64,000 nucleotides of DNA from Tengunoibacter tsumagoiensis (GCF_003967535.1 NZ_BIFR01000002.1:2294001-2358000); one strand, 5' to 3'. Counted from the first letter of the stretch, positions 17,348-26,389 are shown. Translations and numbers: made by a program. Notes: generated by a model not told the origin, from the sequence alone.

Positions 17348-17542
17348 ATGAGTGATCTTTTAACTGTATCTGAAGTTGCCGATATTCTTCGTGTTGATGA
17401 TACCACCGTTCGCCGCTGGGTAAAACAGGGCGCGCTCGAAGCAGTCGTATTGCCTCACGTGAATACCCGCCAGGCCTATCGCATTAAACGCGAGACCCTG
17501 AACCGCGTCATCGGAGATACAAACCAGACAGCTGCCAAGTAA
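17348..17542 (+). CDS. BldC/excisionase-type one-domain DNA-binding protein (copy 1)
   Basis: 64 aa from ATG 17348, set by AAGGAG 7 bases upstream; the frame is open earlier but without signals. The whole protein is a MerR-like winged helix: LLTVSEVADILRVDDTTVRR is the helix-turn-helix, then WVKQGALEAVVLP and RQAYRIKRETLNRVI form the wing and last helix. This matches small AlpA/Xis/BldC-type regulators that bind direct repeats cooperatively and act as developmental or housekeeping repressors in actinobacteria and Chloroflexota. A close paralogue is encoded at 29027-29230. The gene is monocistronic, with its own promoter and terminator. Its targets are unknown. Confidence 0.9.
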   Translation: MSDLLTVSEVADILRVDDTTVRRWVKQGALEAVVLPHVNTRQAYRIKRETLNRVIGDTNQTAAK

Positions 17543-17567
17543 AGCTGCTTCTACGCATCAAACATAC

Positions 17568-17603
17568 AAAGCCATCTATGCATAAGTGAGCATAGGTGGC
17601 TTT
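17568..17603 (+). terminator. Terminator of the BldC-like gene
   Basis: A 14-bp stem with one G-T pair (17568-17581 with 17590-17603) ends in TTT, 26 bp after the stop. Confidence 0.7.
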
Positions 17604-17890
17604 CAAACTGTTAGTGCGCTACTTCTTCTGGTCTTCTTCAACTAACTATGCTATTGTAAGGGTCTATTATTAAGTAACTCCTACTCTATAGATACAGATA
17701 AAATAGCTACAAATTTTTCAAACTTATGGTATACTAGCAATGTATCAACGACGACGCACAATGACGCATTCTACTATAGAGCTGACTGGATAAAGTCATC
17801 CCCCATTCTTAACTGCTGAGAATTATCCTGAATTCCGCATCATAGATGTGCCTGTTTAAAACAAACACCCTCTCAGAGGCATCCATAGAC

Positions 17891-17909
17891 GAACATGCCA
17901 GGCATGTTC
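17891..17909. promoter_or_regulatory. Perfect palindrome in the FUSC gene leader
   Basis: GAACATGCC and GGCATGTTC flank a single central A, 69 bp before the FUSC start. Size and symmetry suit an operator for a dimeric regulator; which one is unknown. Confidence 0.45.
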
Positions 17910-17978
17910 AGCTCTTAAAGAGGAAGTTGTTTGAAGTTGTAGACGAAACCACGTAGATTTATAATCGGAACCAAACAC

Positions 17979-20159
17979 ATGCCTACTATCCTGAGTAATT
18001 TCAAAGCTGCTACTCGTCAGCAAATGAAGACTATTTATGAATTGATACACTTAAGTGTCTCTCTCAATCAAGATGCTTTTTTAAGCGGGTTAAGAATTAC
18101 ACTGATCTCTATCCCACCTCTCCTCCTTGGCCTGATGATGAAACGCCTGGACGTGACTGGAATGGCTTTTCTCGGAGGTCTTTATGCTTGTCTGGCTGAT
18201 GTAGGAGGGATCTATCGGCAGCGTGCTCTTTCGATGGGCCTGGCGACCATATGTATGGCGCTTGCTGCTTTCATTGCCACACTGGTTGGGGGTATCTTCT
18301 GGTTGGCGATACCCCTTATGTTTCTCTGGGCATTCTGTTTCTCGATGCTAAGCGCCTATGGCAATTTGGGGGCGAAAGTCAACTTTGTTGTGATTGGTAT
18401 TTTTATCATTACACTGGGCCAGCCTGCTCATCTGCTGATGGCTTCAGAGAGGTGTCTGGCATTTCTGACTGGTGGGGCCTGGGCGATGCTCCTTTCATTA
18501 GCCTTCTGGCCTTTTCGCCCTTATCAACCAGTCAGACGATCAGTTGCCGATTACTATCGATCTCTGAGTAGCTTTATGCAGCAGGCCTATGATGTAGTAA
18601 CCAGGCTTGATACACAACAGCGTTGGAGTGAGCTTGTGACATCCGAACGAGCTCTTGTAATGGCCGCCCATGATCAGGCCCATAAGGTGGTTGTGCAATC
18701 TCGCGTGCAACAGGAAAGCTCCAGTTCAATCGAACAACATCTTTTGATGTTGACGTTCAATGCTGATCGGCTCTTTGAAGAGACAATCGCTCTGGTGGAA
18801 AGTATAGAAGCCGTTACACGTCAGACGAATCTTGCAGATATGCGAAATTTGTTAGCGGATACAGTCCAAAAGATTGCGAAAGAGCTTCTGCATCTCGCAA
18901 AATCAATTGACCAGGATATTTTACTGGATCGTGCATCGCTTCAAGAGACATACACCAGTATCGAAACAAGTCAGGATAATCTGCGCATGCACCTGGCACG
19001 ATTGATGCACCATCCTTCAGCACTTTCAAAGGTTCGTGCCACTATCGTTTCATTGGGCCATCTGAATAATTCGCTCAAAACAATTGCCGCTTCCGTTCAG
19101 CAGGCTCATCCATCAACCGTGCCACAAGTAAACACGAAGCAGGCAAAGCAATGGCGTGAAGCGTTTTTGACCTTAAAAAATAATCTGACAGCTCGCTCGC
19201 TCGTCTTTCGACACGCGCTTCGTCTGGCGACGGTTACGACCATCAGTGTCGCTATCTATCTCTTTTTTCATCTGCACAATGGTTTCTGGATTCCTCTGAC
19301 CGCTCTTTTTATCCTCAAGCCAGAGTTTGGAGGCACTCATCAACGAAGCATTCAACGCATCAGCGGCACAGCCTTTGGAGGTATGCTAGGAGGAGCGATT
19401 GCATTGACAGTTCACAATGAGCTACTGCTCGTGGCCTGTCTGATTGTCCTGGGCTTTATGGCGTTTGCTCATCTCAAAGGAAACTATGGGATCTTTGTCT
19501 TTTTCCTTACCCCCTTTGTCGTTATCATGCTGGATCTCTCTATGCCTGGAAATTGGCAGATCGCTGTCATACGAATTTTTAATACATTTATTGGTGGCTT
19601 GCTAGCTTTTCTCACGGGCTATCTCTTCTGGCCACTTTGGGAGCGTGAACGTTTGCCGGAACAGTTAATCAGAACCATTGCAGCTAATCGTGCATTCTTA
19701 CGAGGGGTCCTCCAAAGCTATCAGGCTACCGCTCTAGCGCCGGATAATGTGCAACGGACAAGCCATGAGGCATATAGAGAGAACGCAAATGCAGCCGCAG
19801 CTTTTCAGCGTCTTCTTGGTGAGCCGCTCAATCAACGCGGGAATGTTGAACTCTTCTATGCTCTAGTAACCTATAATCAGCAGTTCTGCGATAGTATTAC
19901 AACGCTGGCCACTCATATCCGTAGTCTGGATGGAAAGCCATCGACCAGGGATGTGGAAGAATGGATGCGAAGAATAGATACTATGCTACTGTCTATTGAG
20001 CGTTCGATACGTTCAGGGTCTTATCTCCATCAGCACAGTCAGCTTGAAGAAAAGCTACAGGATATCCAGATTTCATTACAGCAGCTCATTGAAGTTCCCT
20101 GCAGTGCCGCTTTACACTGGGAGGCTGCATTTCCTGCCATCGCCCATCAAAAAATCTAG
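17979..20159 (+). CDS. FUSC-family aromatic-acid-exporter-like membrane protein
   Basis: 726 aa with two membrane halves of five to six helices each, separated by a soluble helical region of about 230 residues. This is the layout of the FUSC/YccS/AaeB group. The second half contains LTALFILKPEFGGTHQRSIQRISGT, close to the FUSC_2 signature, then TFIGGLLAFLTGYLFWPLWERE. Relatives export aromatic acids or have unknown substrates, so efflux is inferred. ATG 17979 has only a weak ribosome site (CGGAA); a second Met lies 15 codons later. The gene converges on the phosphotransferase gene, with 10 bp between the stops. Confidence 0.85.
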   Translation: MPTILSNFKAATRQQMKTIYELIHLSVSLNQDAFLSGLRITLISIPPLLLGLMMKRLDVTGMAFLGGLYACLADVGGIYRQRALSMGLATICMALAAFIATLVGGIFWLAIPLMFLWAFCFSMLSAYGNLGAKVNFVVIGIFIITLGQPAHLLMASERCLAFLTGGAWAMLLSLAFWPFRPYQPVRRSVADYYRSLSSFMQQAYDVVTRLDTQQRWSELVTSERALVMAAHDQAHKVVVQSRVQQESSSSIEQHLLMLTFNADRLFEETIALVESIEAVTRQTNLADMRNLLADTVQKIAKELLHLAKSIDQDILLDRASLQETYTSIETSQDNLRMHLARLMHHPSALSKVRATIVSLGHLNNSLKTIAASVQQAHPSTVPQVNTKQAKQWREAFLTLKNNLTARSLVFRHALRLATVTTISVAIYLFFHLHNGFWIPLTALFILKPEFGGTHQRSIQRISGTAFGGMLGGAIALTVHNELLLVACLIVLGFMAFAHLKGNYGIFVFFLTPFVVIMLDLSMPGNWQIAVIRIFNTFIGGLLAFLTGYLFWPLWERERLPEQLIRTIAANRAFLRGVLQSYQATALAPDNVQRTSHEAYRENANAAAAFQRLLGEPLNQRGNVELFYALVTYNQQFCDSITTLATHIRSLDGKPSTRDVEEWMRRIDTMLLSIERSIRSGSYLHQHSQLEEKLQDIQISLQQLIEVPCSAALHWEAAFPAIAHQKI

Positions 20160-20169
20160 AGTTGCTGGC

Positions 20170-21234
20170 TCAGGTCGATCTTACCTTCGGGTTCATCAGT
20201 TGCGGAAGGTGTTCAGAGGCAAATTGAAGATAGGCAGGAAATGCAGCTTGAGTTGTAGGAGTAGAAGATGTCCACAAATAATGCATGCGTTTCATAATAG
20301 TAATAGCTGTAAAAATATGAAGGCGTTCTTCATAATGGGCTGGTAGAGCACGGATACGTTTGTATCCCTTAAAAAAAGTCTTACGCATGGCCTGCTCGTC
20401 TGGTCTCCCGGCGATACCACCTAATGTGATCGCAATGTCAAACAGATAATAATTCCAACAACAATCATTGAAATCAATCGCTCTTACCTCGCCCTGATGG
20501 AATAGATAGTTCTCCTGTTGAAGATCAAAATGAATAAGCCCATAATTATCGGGATCGCGAGGAAGCGACTGAAGCTCCTCACGAAGCCATTCACAGGTTG
20601 TATGGAGAAGATGTTGAACTTTTGGAGTAATAAGCTTCTGATGAGGGGAATCTATCAACGAAGGTTCAAAAAATATCGCTCTGCCAAAGGTCTGCTCCCA
20701 TTCCCAACGTGGACGAATAAATCCAGCTGGTGGAGTAAAATAACGGGCATGTTGGTGAAGGCGAGCCATAAAGGTTCCCACTCTTTCCAGCAAAGAAGGA
20801 GACAGCCCTCCATCAACAAAACGACCTTCCACCCAACGAAAAAGCATTGCATACCGTACTTCTGACACATCCTCAACCATCACCTTAAAGACCAATTCAC
20901 CTGTACGTGTAAAAACAGGTTCAGGCACTACTAGCTCGGCCTCTCGTCGCAGTGCAGCCAGCCATATTAGCTCAGATTGCAACATTGGCATTTCCAGACT
21001 CGATGGATCACAGAGACGGAGGACAAATCGCCCACTCTCGGGCAGAACACTCTCCTCTCCCTCCTCAAACACTCTCTGCCTGTTCATAGCAGTCACACGA
21101 AAAATCGTATTCCCACGGTGGGCCAGTAAGCTCAATCGCACAGTACCAAGATCATAATGTGTCAATGCAGCTTCGGCAAGAATACGCATCTGCCTTAACT
21201 GACTGGTATAATTTACCTGTTCCTGGGTATCCAT
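20170..21234 (-). CDS. APH-family phosphotransferase (homoserine-kinase-II-like)
   Basis: 354 aa. The APH fold is shown by HRGNTIFRVTA and RFVLRLCDP in the N-lobe (ATP-binding Lys apparently replaced by Arg in FVLRL), the Brenner motif GLIHFDLQQENYLF (catalytic Asp, Asn), and VRAIDFNDC with the metal-binding Asp. The FDLQQEN and DFNDCCWNYYLFDI segments are typical of the homoserine kinase type II/YihE-like group acting on small hydroxyl substrates. Substrate unknown. AGAGG lies before ATG 21234. No operon partners; only one of several such kinases in the window. Confidence 0.87.
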   Translation of the reverse strand: MDTQEQVNYTSQLRQMRILAEAALTHYDLGTVRLSLLAHRGNTIFRVTAMNRQRVFEEGEESVLPESGRFVLRLCDPSSLEMPMLQSELIWLAALRREAELVVPEPVFTRTGELVFKVMVEDVSEVRYAMLFRWVEGRFVDGGLSPSLLERVGTFMARLHQHARYFTPPAGFIRPRWEWEQTFGRAIFFEPSLIDSPHQKLITPKVQHLLHTTCEWLREELQSLPRDPDNYGLIHFDLQQENYLFHQGEVRAIDFNDCCWNYYLFDIAITLGGIAGRPDEQAMRKTFFKGYKRIRALPAHYEERLHIFTAITIMKRMHYLWTSSTPTTQAAFPAYLQFASEHLPQLMNPKVRST

Positions 21235-21441
21235 CCATCCAAACCTCTTCTTGATTTAATGACAAAACAGGAGAAAGATCCCACATTCCACAAGAAACTT
21301 TTAAGGTAGCATCTCAGACTATTTCGGAATGCAGAGATCACGAGTATCTCCACAATGTGACCTGGCCTGGAGCTTAAATTTAAAACATCAGGTGCGGAAT
21401 GTTAGAAAGATAACAAGGAAAGTATACAATAGAACATGAAG

Positions 21442-21470
21442 AAAAGCATCGGCCATTTGGTCGATGCTTC
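21442..21470 (-). terminator. Terminator of the PP2C phosphatase gene
   Basis: A stem AAGCATCG with CGATGCTT, extended by two pairs (21444-21469), is followed on the minus strand by TTTT, about 50 bp after the stop. Confidence 0.65.
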
Positions 21471-21518
21471 ATAAACATATTTAAGTATATTTTCTTGCAT
21501 AAAAATCTGCTTAAATAT

Positions 21519-22445
21519 CTAACGATGGCAACTGATCACAATGGCGCTCATATCATCATTTTTTGCGCGCAGGCTCCCGCCATTTTCTAATGAGCGCTGA
21601 ATAGCTTTCATAACCAATTTATAAGCAACACGTGTTCTCGTAGCTGAACGCATGATGGTCTCAATCTCTTCATCTATGAGATTATCATGGATTCCATCCG
21701 AACAAATGAGAACACGATCGCCAGGAAAAATCTGTATCTGATCCAGGTGAAGAGCAAGATCTTTATCGCCTAAGGCCTGTGTAATGCCGTTGCGCTTATC
21801 AAAATAGCTTCGCTCAATGTGGGTTAACTGGTCAACCGTCAATGCCTGATCAATACGTATAATATCAGCAGGAGTCAGGGCCCCTTCCCTCAATAAGAGA
21901 GAGAAATACCCATCGTCCTCAGTCAGACGCAGTAGATGCTCAGTCTCTCGTAGCAGATAGATCCGGCTATCTCCTGCATGGGCATACGTCATTGTATAGC
22001 TCTGTTGCCCCGTTTGCGCGCAAAGAGCAATCAGGGCCATTGTTGTAGCAGGGCGTGCTTGCGGACGAGTACCTTTCCCTGCTAACCGATCCCCCTCTAA
22101 AATAATCTCCTGGTTTACCTCACTGATCAGCTGTTGTATTACAGAGGAGATCTCAAGCTGCTCACAGGAAAGGCAGGGCAATTGCTCGTCGATGACAAGA
22201 GCGTCCAGAACATGCCGCCAACGGCTGCGCAATGTACGAACAGCCAGCCGAGATGCGATCTGTCCCTGATTGGAGCCAACGCCATCAAAGACAGCAGCCA
22301 GTCCATGCTTTTCATCCACCAAAAGAGCATCTTCATTGCGCTCACTATGCTGAACATGTGGAACGCTATGACGGGCATAGGTAAAAGCAGTAGAGCTATT
22401 ATCTGCTGCTCGGCGCGTTGTTTTCTTTCCTGCATCCGCTACCAT
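21519..22445 (-). CDS. PP2C-family protein serine/threonine phosphatase
   Basis: 308 aa, a single soluble PPM/PP2C domain. All metal-site motifs are present: RNEDA (Asp39), VFDGVGS (Asp54, Gly55), HAGDSRIYLL (Asp159), ICSDGIHDN (Asp250) and KNDDMSAI (Asp297-298). It should remove phosphate from Ser/Thr residues in the cytosol with Mn or Mg, opposing Hanks-type kinases. The two kinase-like proteins of this window both look catalytically damaged, so its partner kinase is elsewhere. AAGGAG precedes ATG 22445. It diverges from the response regulator gene. Confidence 0.93.
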   Translation of the reverse strand: MVADAGKKTTRRAADNSSTAFTYARHSVPHVQHSERNEDALLVDEKHGLAAVFDGVGSNQGQIASRLAVRTLRSRWRHVLDALVIDEQLPCLSCEQLEISSVIQQLISEVNQEIILEGDRLAGKGTRPQARPATTMALIALCAQTGQQSYTMTYAHAGDSRIYLLRETEHLLRLTEDDGYFSLLLREGALTPADIIRIDQALTVDQLTHIERSYFDKRNGITQALGDKDLALHLDQIQIFPGDRVLICSDGIHDNLIDEEIETIMRSATRTRVAYKLVMKAIQRSLENGGSLRAKNDDMSAIVISCHR

Positions 22446-22717
22446 TGATCAACTCCTTTTGCTACATTGATTTAATACCATATACAATACTACAATATAA
22501 CGCATAAAGTGATAGTTCGGCAATATGATAATGGCAGTGATATGATCCTCTTCTCATTTTTTTAATAATGCTCTAAACGACAAAACTGCCCCCTTCTTTT
22601 GCAATTTTCACGTCTTGTGTGTATAATAAATAAACATTGTTCAGCTGCTGGTATGCCATTTTAATGCTGTTTGCGGAGCCTAATTGGAGACACAAAAGTT
22701 AATGGTGAGGAAAATGA

Positions 22718-23131
22718 ATGAACATTGCGGTTCTCGATGATAATGCGGCCATCCTAGACTATGTCGAGACTGTTCTCGTCATGGATAGCCACACAGTCTC
22801 CAGACATCTTTCCAGTCAATCCCTATTAGACGCTATCTTTGCACATGTTGATGCAACTGGACAGCTCCCTTATGATCTTGTGGTGCTTGATCTCATGCTT
22901 CCAGGAAAGCTTTCTGGAGCCGATGTCTTCATCCGTTTGCGCAAAAATTTCAGCGAAACACAGCTTCCACTTGTAATTATTACTGCAGTTAGCAACGCGA
23001 CCCTGGAGCAATTTCGTCAGATACTTCCTGATGATGTGGCACTACTTAGAAAACCCTTTAGCCCTCGAGCTCTGCGCCAACTTATTAAGCAATACGAACA
23101 TCCATCAGGAAGACTTCAACTAAAAATGTGA
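22718..23131 (+). CDS. Receiver-only response regulator
   Basis: 137 aa consisting of one CheY-like receiver domain. Acidic pocket Asp7-Asp8, phosphoacceptor Asp58 in LVVLDLMLP, Thr89 and Lys112 in LLRKPFSP are all in place, so it should be phosphorylatable. No output domain follows, so it acts by protein contact or as a phosphate relay. GAGG precedes ATG 22718. No sensor kinase gene lies nearby. Confidence 0.92.
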   Translation: MNIAVLDDNAAILDYVETVLVMDSHTVSRHLSSQSLLDAIFAHVDATGQLPYDLVVLDLMLPGKLSGADVFIRLRKNFSETQLPLVIITAVSNATLEQFRQILPDDVALLRKPFSPRALRQLIKQYEHPSGRLQLKM

Positions 23132-23163
23132 TTATCAACTCATTTTTCAGGCAATGATCGACA

Positions 23164-23200
23164 CCCTCTAGCTGTTCGAATGCACTGAACGGCTAGAGGG
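23164..23200. terminator. Hairpin between convergent response regulator and PPOX genes
   Basis: A 14-bp stem with one G-T pair (23164-23177 with 23187-23200) overlaps the 3' end of the PPOX gene and its stop codon. No T-run follows on either strand, so it is a candidate bidirectional terminator or transcript-end stabiliser. Confidence 0.5.
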
Positions 23201-23575
23201 ATGATAGGCATCACTATCAATGCCCCAACTGGTAATATGCGTGGACGTGATACGCAAGATCTCAGCATCCATCCCTTCCTGCATCGTTTCTTGCAGCGTC
23301 TCAGCCCTGGCCAGCCCTCGCACTTCAACTCCCCTGGGCTGCCATGGTGGCAAAACATCATCAACGACAAAAGCTACACGTCCATGTTGCACGGCTTCAC
23401 GAAATTTCTTGCTCTTAGAGAGGTTAAAACCTCCAATATCAATTGTATCCAGCTCTGCATTAAAGCGAAAACTGACAGGGACAACATGCGGATCTCCCTG
23501 CGAATTGACCGTTGCTAGACGTCCAAGCGGCTGGCTCGAAAGATATTTGATCTCGTTTGGTGTGAAATGGCTCAT
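23168..23575 (-). CDS. PPOX-class (pyridoxamine 5'-phosphate oxidase fold) protein
   Basis: 135 aa from ATG 23575, fixed by GGAGGG 9 bases upstream. The small split-barrel fold of flavin/F420-binding PPOX proteins is recognisable from LGRLATVNSQGDPHVVPVSF, GGFNLSKSKKFREAV and VAFVVDDVLPPWQPRGVEVRG. It resembles the actinobacterial PPOX-class F420-dependent oxidoreductase subgroup; cofactor and substrate are inferred. It follows the DsbA-like gene by 26 bp and probably shares its transcript, suggesting a small redox operon. Confidence 0.85.
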   Translation of the reverse strand: MSHFTPNEIKYLSSQPLGRLATVNSQGDPHVVPVSFRFNAELDTIDIGGFNLSKSKKFREAVQHGRVAFVVDDVLPPWQPRGVEVRGLARAETLQETMQEGMDAEILRITSTHITSWGIDSDAYHPSSRSVHSNS

Positions 23576-23601
23576 GTTATCCAACCCTCCAATCACTACT
23601 T

Positions 23602-24147
23602 TCAGCCTTGTAAAGCTGACTCTAATGCGCTATTGAACGTATCGACGTCGTAAGAGTCGTCATAAAAAACTCCGTTGATAAAAAACGTTGGGGTCCCCTC
23701 AACCCCACTGTTTAAGCCACTCTGCAAATCTTCATGCACACGTTGTCGATAAGTTTGCGACTCCAGATCATGCAGCAATTGCTTCCGATCCAGTCCAATT
23801 TCTTCTATATAGGTAGCCAGCTGGTCATCTGAGAGCTCTTGCTGATGGGCAAACAGCTGCTCGTACATCTGCCAGAACTTTCCCTGAGCTCCCGCTGCTT
23901 CAGCTGCCTCAGCCGCATGTTGAGCGTGAGGATGAACCGTTGAAAGCGGAAAATTGCGATAAACAAAACGGAGTTTATCCCCAAATTTCTCTTTGATTGC
24001 CTTGACAACCTGATAAGCAGCACCACAATCTGGACATTGATAATCCCCATACTCAACTAATGTAAGAGGAGCATCATCTGAGCCCTGAGCATGATCACGC
24101 TGGCTCACTGGTAGAACTAGATCTAAAGAGCTCTGTTCTTGCTTCAT
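23602..24147 (-). CDS. DsbA-family thiol oxidoreductase
   Basis: 181 aa with a thioredoxin fold of the DsbA/Thioredoxin_4 type. The active site is C38-P-D-C41, the cis-Pro loop reads EGTPTFFINGVFY, and a helical insertion (HAQHAAEAAEAAGAQGKFW) is typical of bacterial DsbA-like proteins. There is no signal peptide, so it is either cytosolic or secreted by another route; membrane-linked relatives usually have an N-terminal helix, absent here. Substrates are unknown. First gene of a two-gene unit with the PPOX protein. Confidence 0.9.
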   Translation of the reverse strand: MKQEQSSLDLVLPVSQRDHAQGSDDAPLTLVEYGDYQCPDCGAAYQVVKAIKEKFGDKLRFVYRNFPLSTVHPHAQHAAEAAEAAGAQGKFWQMYEQLFAHQQELSDDQLATYIEEIGLDRKQLLHDLESQTYRQRVHEDLQSGLNSGVEGTPTFFINGVFYDDSYDVDTFNSALESALQG

Positions 24148-24454
24148 AATCGTAATCTCTCCGATATAACTCCCATTAACCTGGGAACGAATTTACTCAT
24201 CAATTCGTACGAATTTCTCTGTACTTAGAATACGAACAGAACTCATTCAGGCAATACAAAGAGCATTACTTTCACTATACTTTGAGGCGACAAACAAAAA
24301 ACCCACAGGTCATCAAACTGACTGTGGGTTTTAACTTAAAGCAACCAGGTGCGAAAACTACTGGGAAAGCTCATAAGAGCTGATCATAGCGCTAAACCAT
24401 GAAAGAGAGACCAGAACCAATCATGCTGACTGCTTCATCTCCACGAACAAGCTC
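24148..24454. other. Intergenic region, 307 bp
   Basis: It holds the upstream region of the DsbA-like gene and the GNAT gene terminator (24294-24333). Nothing else was recognised. Confidence 0.5.
24294..24333 (-). terminator. Terminator of the GNAT gene
   Basis: AAAACCCACAG pairs with CTGTGGGTTTT (perfect 11 bp, 24297-24332) and the minus strand continues with more T residues. It lies about 120 bp beyond the GNAT stop. Confidence 0.75.
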
Positions 24455-24937
24455 TCATTGGTACAACGTTCGTTGAAATAAAACGAGCGTCTGACCAGGT
24501 CCATCATAATCTGTTGAAACAGGAATACCACCCAGTTCTTTATCTCCTGGCAAGAGACGAAAGCCCATCTTCTGGTGAAATTGAATTGAACCACTATTCG
24601 TTGGTGAAGTCAAAGAATACACTTCATTACACCCCCATTCTCTCATTTGTTTAAAAAAATGTTGATAGAGTTGACGAGCAATTCCTTGACCCCGATAAAG
24701 TGGATTGGTAGCGACAAAATGGATATAGGCCTGATTTGCATGGGTCTGTGAACGGAAACCTACAAGAAAGCCAGCAATCTGTCCCTCAATTTCGGCTACA
24801 ACGCTCCCAGATTGGAAATGAATAAAGAAGAGGCGCGGCAAATGAACTGCCATTGGTTCACCTCCCCACCATTCATCCACAACAGTGATAATTGGTTGAT
24901 AATCGTTGACGTTAAGTGGACGCAACTTTACACGCAT
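24455..24937 (-). CDS. GNAT-family N-acetyltransferase
   Basis: 160 aa from ATG 24937, set by AGAGG 7 bases upstream. The frame stays open far upstream (to 25282), but that part runs through the end of the insertion sequence and has no protein character. GNAT features: VKLRPLNVNDY start, SGSVVAEIEGQIAGFLVGF strands, and the acetyl-CoA loop NPLYRGQGIARQLYQHF, then NSGSIQFHQKMGF. It transfers an acetyl group from acetyl-CoA to an amine; the acceptor is unknown. The left end of the insertion sequence lies 98 bp upstream, so the native promoter may be short or partly replaced. Confidence 0.9.
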   Translation of the reverse strand: MRVKLRPLNVNDYQPIITVVDEWWGGEPMAVHLPRLFFIHFQSGSVVAEIEGQIAGFLVGFRSQTHANQAYIHFVATNPLYRGQGIARQLYQHFFKQMREWGCNEVYSLTSPTNSGSIQFHQKMGFRLLPGDKELGGIPVSTDYDGPGQTLVLFQRTLYQ

Positions 24938-25026
24938 AGATACCTCTTTCTTGCATTCGATTTCACACTCCTCCTCCCCACGCATTATTACTATACCTAA
25001 TGACAGGATAGACGTCAGATTTCTCC

Positions 25027-25035
25027 CCCAATTGG
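25027..25035. repeat. Target-site duplication, left copy
   Basis: CCCAATTGG directly flanks the left end of the insertion sequence and is repeated at 26372-26380. Confidence 0.85.
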
Positions 25036-26371
25036 CAGGGCGTTCCAATTCTAAACGACATGGCATGTTCCCTTCTGAACCAGAAGAAAAGCCTGGGTAG
25101 GGTCCTGCTGAAACCAACGGATTTGGTCGGGAACATTTTTGACCCCCAAGCGATCCATGAGGCTCAGCACACAGGTGTTCAAAAGGGTTAACACATGGGG
25201 AACGCTTTGGGTCCGTGACTGACAACCATCTTCCCCCAAGGTCACATCTCGACGCCAGTGCAGTCGATTTTCGATCGCCCAATGCTTTCTCACTACGTCC
25301 AACAGACGATCCGCTGACGCGTGTCGCATGGGCACATTGGTGAATCCATAGACCACTTCTTGTCTGCGCTGTCCTGTTTTGCTGATCACCGTGTCACGGG
25401 TGAGGCGAAAGACTTGCTCAATGCCACACCAGGTGGCGGCAAACCAGTCATTGAGGTCGGGGCTACAGACGATCTCCCGCCTCTCCACGCGCCCATGACC
25501 TTTCTCACACGTCTGGGCTTGCTTCCACCGTCGACGATCAGGGGAGGGATCTTCAAAAAAATCGGCAATATCTTCTCGCAAGGATGGTTGATTGCCTTTG
25601 GCTATCAAGACGTAAAACCCACCAGCGTGATGAATCAGGGAACAAAAGTGCCGTTGGGTATGCATCGCATCAGCGCTGACAATGCGTCCTCTAAGTACTG
25701 CCGGGTTGAAGAGCGTCTTGGCCGCACTGATCTCATTTTGCTTGTCTCTCACATTGCACTGGGCCAGCATGATCCCTGTGTTGACTTCATACAAGCTCAA
25801 TTGATGGACCGGGGTCTCTTCTGAGGTCGTTGCCCGAACGGTCTTGCCATCCAGGGCCAGATGGGCATGCTCGTAGGCACCTGCGGGTGTTCGTAAACGA
25901 CTCGGTTCATCCTGGCAACGACCTTGCGCTTCCCATCGCACAAAGAAATCAGCCAGCAGTTGACTCAACTGTGCAGGATCGACCATGGCCAGGTGATTGC
26001 TGTAGGTGGTTTGGCAAGGCATCGTCTTTCGCGTGAGCCCAAAGTGCTGCGCAATGAGCATCCTGCGATAGCGTGCCCATTGAGTGACTCCTTTGAGGGT
26101 TTTTTCTCCACAGATCTTGGCGACGACGACCAACGTGAGCACGAAAGCCAGTTCATAGCGTTGTCCCTGACCTCTTCGGGGATCGGGAAGGTGTTGAAAG
26201 AGATGATACAAAGAGAGAAAGAGTGCTGGGTTGTTGATTTCTGCCTTCCTCTCGGGAAGGGAAAATGTGGTATAGTCCATGCAGAGTTTTCCTTGAGAGT
26301 GTGATTGGTTTTTCTATTCTACAAGGAAAACTCTTCTTTTTCATCTCCATTTTTAGAATTGGAAAGCCCTG
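25036..26371 (-). mobile_element. ISAs1-family insertion sequence, complete
   Basis: A 1336-bp element with one transposase gene. Terminal inverted repeats of 20 bp begin CAGGGC at both ends and differ at one position; the right repeat is at 26352-26371. A 9-bp direct repeat (CCCAATTGG) flanks it, within the 8-10 bp range of this family. Intact ends, reading frame and duplication point to a recent, probably active copy. Confidence 0.93.
25051..26280 (-). CDS. ISAs1-family DDE transposase
   Basis: 409 aa, full length for the family. N-terminal LPDPRRGQGQRYELAFVL is the usual start of the ISAs1 transposase. The DDE residues are seen as HLALDGKTVR (first Asp), IVSADAMHTQRH (second Asp) and HWAIENRLHWRRDVTLGED (Glu). 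It cuts and rejoins the ends of the element. AAGGA stands 9 bases before ATG 26280. The stop lies inside the left inverted repeat, as is common in compact elements. Plus-strand frames across it are shadows. Confidence 0.95.
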   Translation of the reverse strand: MDYTTFSLPERKAEINNPALFLSLYHLFQHLPDPRRGQGQRYELAFVLTLVVVAKICGEKTLKGVTQWARYRRMLIAQHFGLTRKTMPCQTTYSNHLAMVDPAQLSQLLADFFVRWEAQGRCQDEPSRLRTPAGAYEHAHLALDGKTVRATTSEETPVHQLSLYEVNTGIMLAQCNVRDKQNEISAAKTLFNPAVLRGRIVSADAMHTQRHFCSLIHHAGGFYVLIAKGNQPSLREDIADFFEDPSPDRRRWKQAQTCEKGHGRVERREIVCSPDLNDWFAATWCGIEQVFRLTRDTVISKTGQRRQEVVYGFTNVPMRHASADRLLDVVRKHWAIENRLHWRRDVTLGEDGCQSRTQSVPHVLTLLNTCVLSLMDRLGVKNVPDQIRWFQQDPTQAFLLVQKGTCHVV

Positions 26372-26380
26372 CCCAATTGG
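26372..26380. repeat. Target-site duplication, right copy
   Basis: CCCAATTGG, identical to 25027-25035. Confidence 0.85.
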
Positions 26381-26389
26381 TCATTCTAT

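Larger units (their letters stand above)
17543..17978. other. Intergenic region, 436 bp
   Basis: It contains the BldC-like terminator (17568-17603) and a palindrome (17891-17909) in the leader of the FUSC gene. A TATACT box occurs at 17730-17735 without a good -35. Otherwise AT-rich and unassigned. Confidence 0.5.

Noticed and set aside
25321..26304. Plus-strand frames across the insertion sequence
   Set aside because: Antisense shadows of the transposase gene.
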